Assembly (NCBI RefSeq): GCF_003850345.1
Contig: NZ_CP027707.1
Location: forward strand, 2,914,001-2,978,000
Origin: Pseudomonas chlororaphis subsp. piscium
GTDB taxonomy: Bacteria > Pseudomonadota > Gammaproteobacteria > Pseudomonadales > Pseudomonadaceae
DNA length: 64,000 nt
Direction of reading: 5' to 3'
Part shown: positions 63,296 to 64,000 of the stretch, piece by piece
Layout: every line of letters starts with the position of its first letter
Numbering within the stretch: the first letter of the stretch is position 1
The notes under the pieces: generated by a model
What the model was told of the DNA's origin: nothing
The model's database searches: none
The model's input: the letters and a program-made list of their open reading frames with translations, nothing else
Made by a program: the position numbers and the translations under genes

Positions 63296-64000
63296 ATGTA
63301 CAAAGACCTGAAATTCCCCATCCTTATCGTGCATCGCGACATCAAGGCCGACACCGTCGCCGGCGACCGGGTGCGGGGGATCGCCAGGGAGCTGGAGCAA
63401 GAAGGCTTCAGTATCTTTTCCGCGGTGGACTATGCCGAAGGGCGCCTGGTGGCTTCGACCCATCACGGCCTGGCCTGCATGCTGATCGCCGCCGAAGGCG
63501 CCGGGGAAAACACCCACCTGCTGCAGAACATGGTGGAACTGATCCGCCTGGCCCGGGTGCGCGCACCAAACCTGCCGATCTTCGCCCTGGGCGAGCAGGT
63601 GACCCTGGAAAATGCCCCGGCCGACGCCATGAGCGAGCTCAATCAGCTGCGCGGCATCCTTTACCTGTTCGAAGACACCGTGCCGTTTCTGGCGCGCCAG
63701 GTGGCGCGGGCGGCGCGCAATTACCTCGATGGCCTGTTGCCGCCATTCTTCAAGGCGCTGGTGCAGCACACGGCCGATTCCAACTATTCCTGGCACACCC
63801 CGGGGCACGGCGGTGGCGTGGCCTATCGCAAAAGCCCGGTGGGCCAGGCGTTTCACCAGTTCTTCGGTGAGAACACCCTGCGCTCTGACTTGTCGGTGTC
63901 TGTCCCGGAACTGGGCTCGCTGCTCGATCACACCGGGCCCCTGGCGGAAGCCGAGGCGCGGGCAGCGCGCAATTTCGGCGCCGACCACACCTTTTTCGTG
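63296..64000 (+). CDS. ldcA: Lysine decarboxylase LdcA-type, N-terminal part (cut by window edge)
   Basis: The first 235 residues of a large PLP-dependent Orn/Lys/Arg decarboxylase of the bacterial biodegradative type. The N-terminal flavodoxin-like wing domain (ILIVHRDIKADTVAGDRVRG) is followed by the start of the catalytic domain SWHTPGHGGGVAYRKSPVGQ. The rest lies beyond the window. In P. aeruginosa the same position beside dnaQ is ldcA (PA1818), which makes cadaverine from lysine. The identity of the substrate here is by analogy. The gene begins 119 bases after dnaQ. Confidence 0.88.
   Translation, partial: MYKDLKFPILIVHRDIKADTVAGDRVRGIARELEQEGFSIFSAVDYAEGRLVASTHHGLACMLIAAEGAGENTHLLQNMVELIRLARVRAPNLPIFALGEQVTLENAPADAMSELNQLRGILYLFEDTVPFLARQVARAARNYLDGLLPPFFKALVQHTADSNYSWHTPGHGGGVAYRKSPVGQAFHQFFGENTLRSDLSVSVPELGSLLDHTGPLAEAEARAARNFGADHTFFV

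Overview
The window is chromosomal DNA from a fluorescent-group Pseudomonas. GC-rich codon use, abundant Pseudomonas-type REP hairpins, Pseudomonas-restricted families (DUF2388, DUF2790) and the right-end order (npp peptide ABC transporter, mltD, gloB, methyltransferase, rnhA, dnaQ, ldcA), which matches the P. aeruginosa PA1807-PA1818 neighbourhood as I remember it, all point there. A P. protegens/chlororaphis-like species is my guess. I see no rRNA, tRNA, CRISPR array, prophage or insertion sequence. It reads as a mixed core/accessory region of intact genes, cut at both ends.

Layout. 0-3 kb: an aldehyde dehydrogenase (cut), a Tat-exported GMC oxidoreductase and a LysR regulator. 3.4-6 kb: a DosP-like PAS-PAS-GAF-GGDEF-EAL protein with a degenerate GGDEF site. 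6.4-9.3 kb: a LysP-type permease overlapping a DadA/PuuB-type oxidoreductase. 9.5-12.9 kb: fabV, a hotdog thioesterase divergent from a TetR gene with a perfect operator between them, and a NudK-type Nudix hydrolase fused to a second nucleotide-binding-like domain. 13.1-20.9 kb: a metal/thiol island. It has a secreted EF-hand protein with three EGKCG motifs, the DUF692 (MNIO) and DUF2063 genes that modify such precursors, DoxX, a ferric-reductase-like membrane protein, a two-component system, a DUF2790 protein, a small Cys peptide and a DipZ thiol reductase. Repeated TGTATC half-sites precede three of its units.

21-25 kb: AzlCD amino-acid exporter, RNase T2, a PLP ammonia-lyase and a LysE exporter. 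25-31.7 kb: an mgtA operon with a Na/Pi cotransporter, behind a leader that can fold into a 16-bp hairpin. 32-38.4 kb: a Pseudomonas version of the E. coli yjfIJKLMC locus (DUF2170, PspA/IM30, DUF2491, DUF350, DUF1190, ATP-grasp) into which a potassium channel and a rhomboid protease are built. This is the least understood system here. 38.5-44.3 kb: HIT-like protein, two acetyltransferases, a LysE exporter, AraC and LysR regulators, a VOC protein and an SDR. 44.5-47.7 kb: a three-gene isoquinoline-oxidoreductase-type molybdoenzyme. 47.8-49.4 kb: a degenerate GGDEF protein and a MarR/monooxygenase pair sharing a 26-bp palindrome. 49.5-64 kb: nppA1A2BCD, mltD, gloB, a methyltransferase, rnhA, a glycerophosphodiesterase, a DUF2388 protein, dnaQ and the start of a lysine decarboxylase.

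Starts were moved from the longest reading frame wherever a ribosome site, signal peptide or family N-terminus supported a later codon. Family assignments are from recognition of sequence, not from searches.
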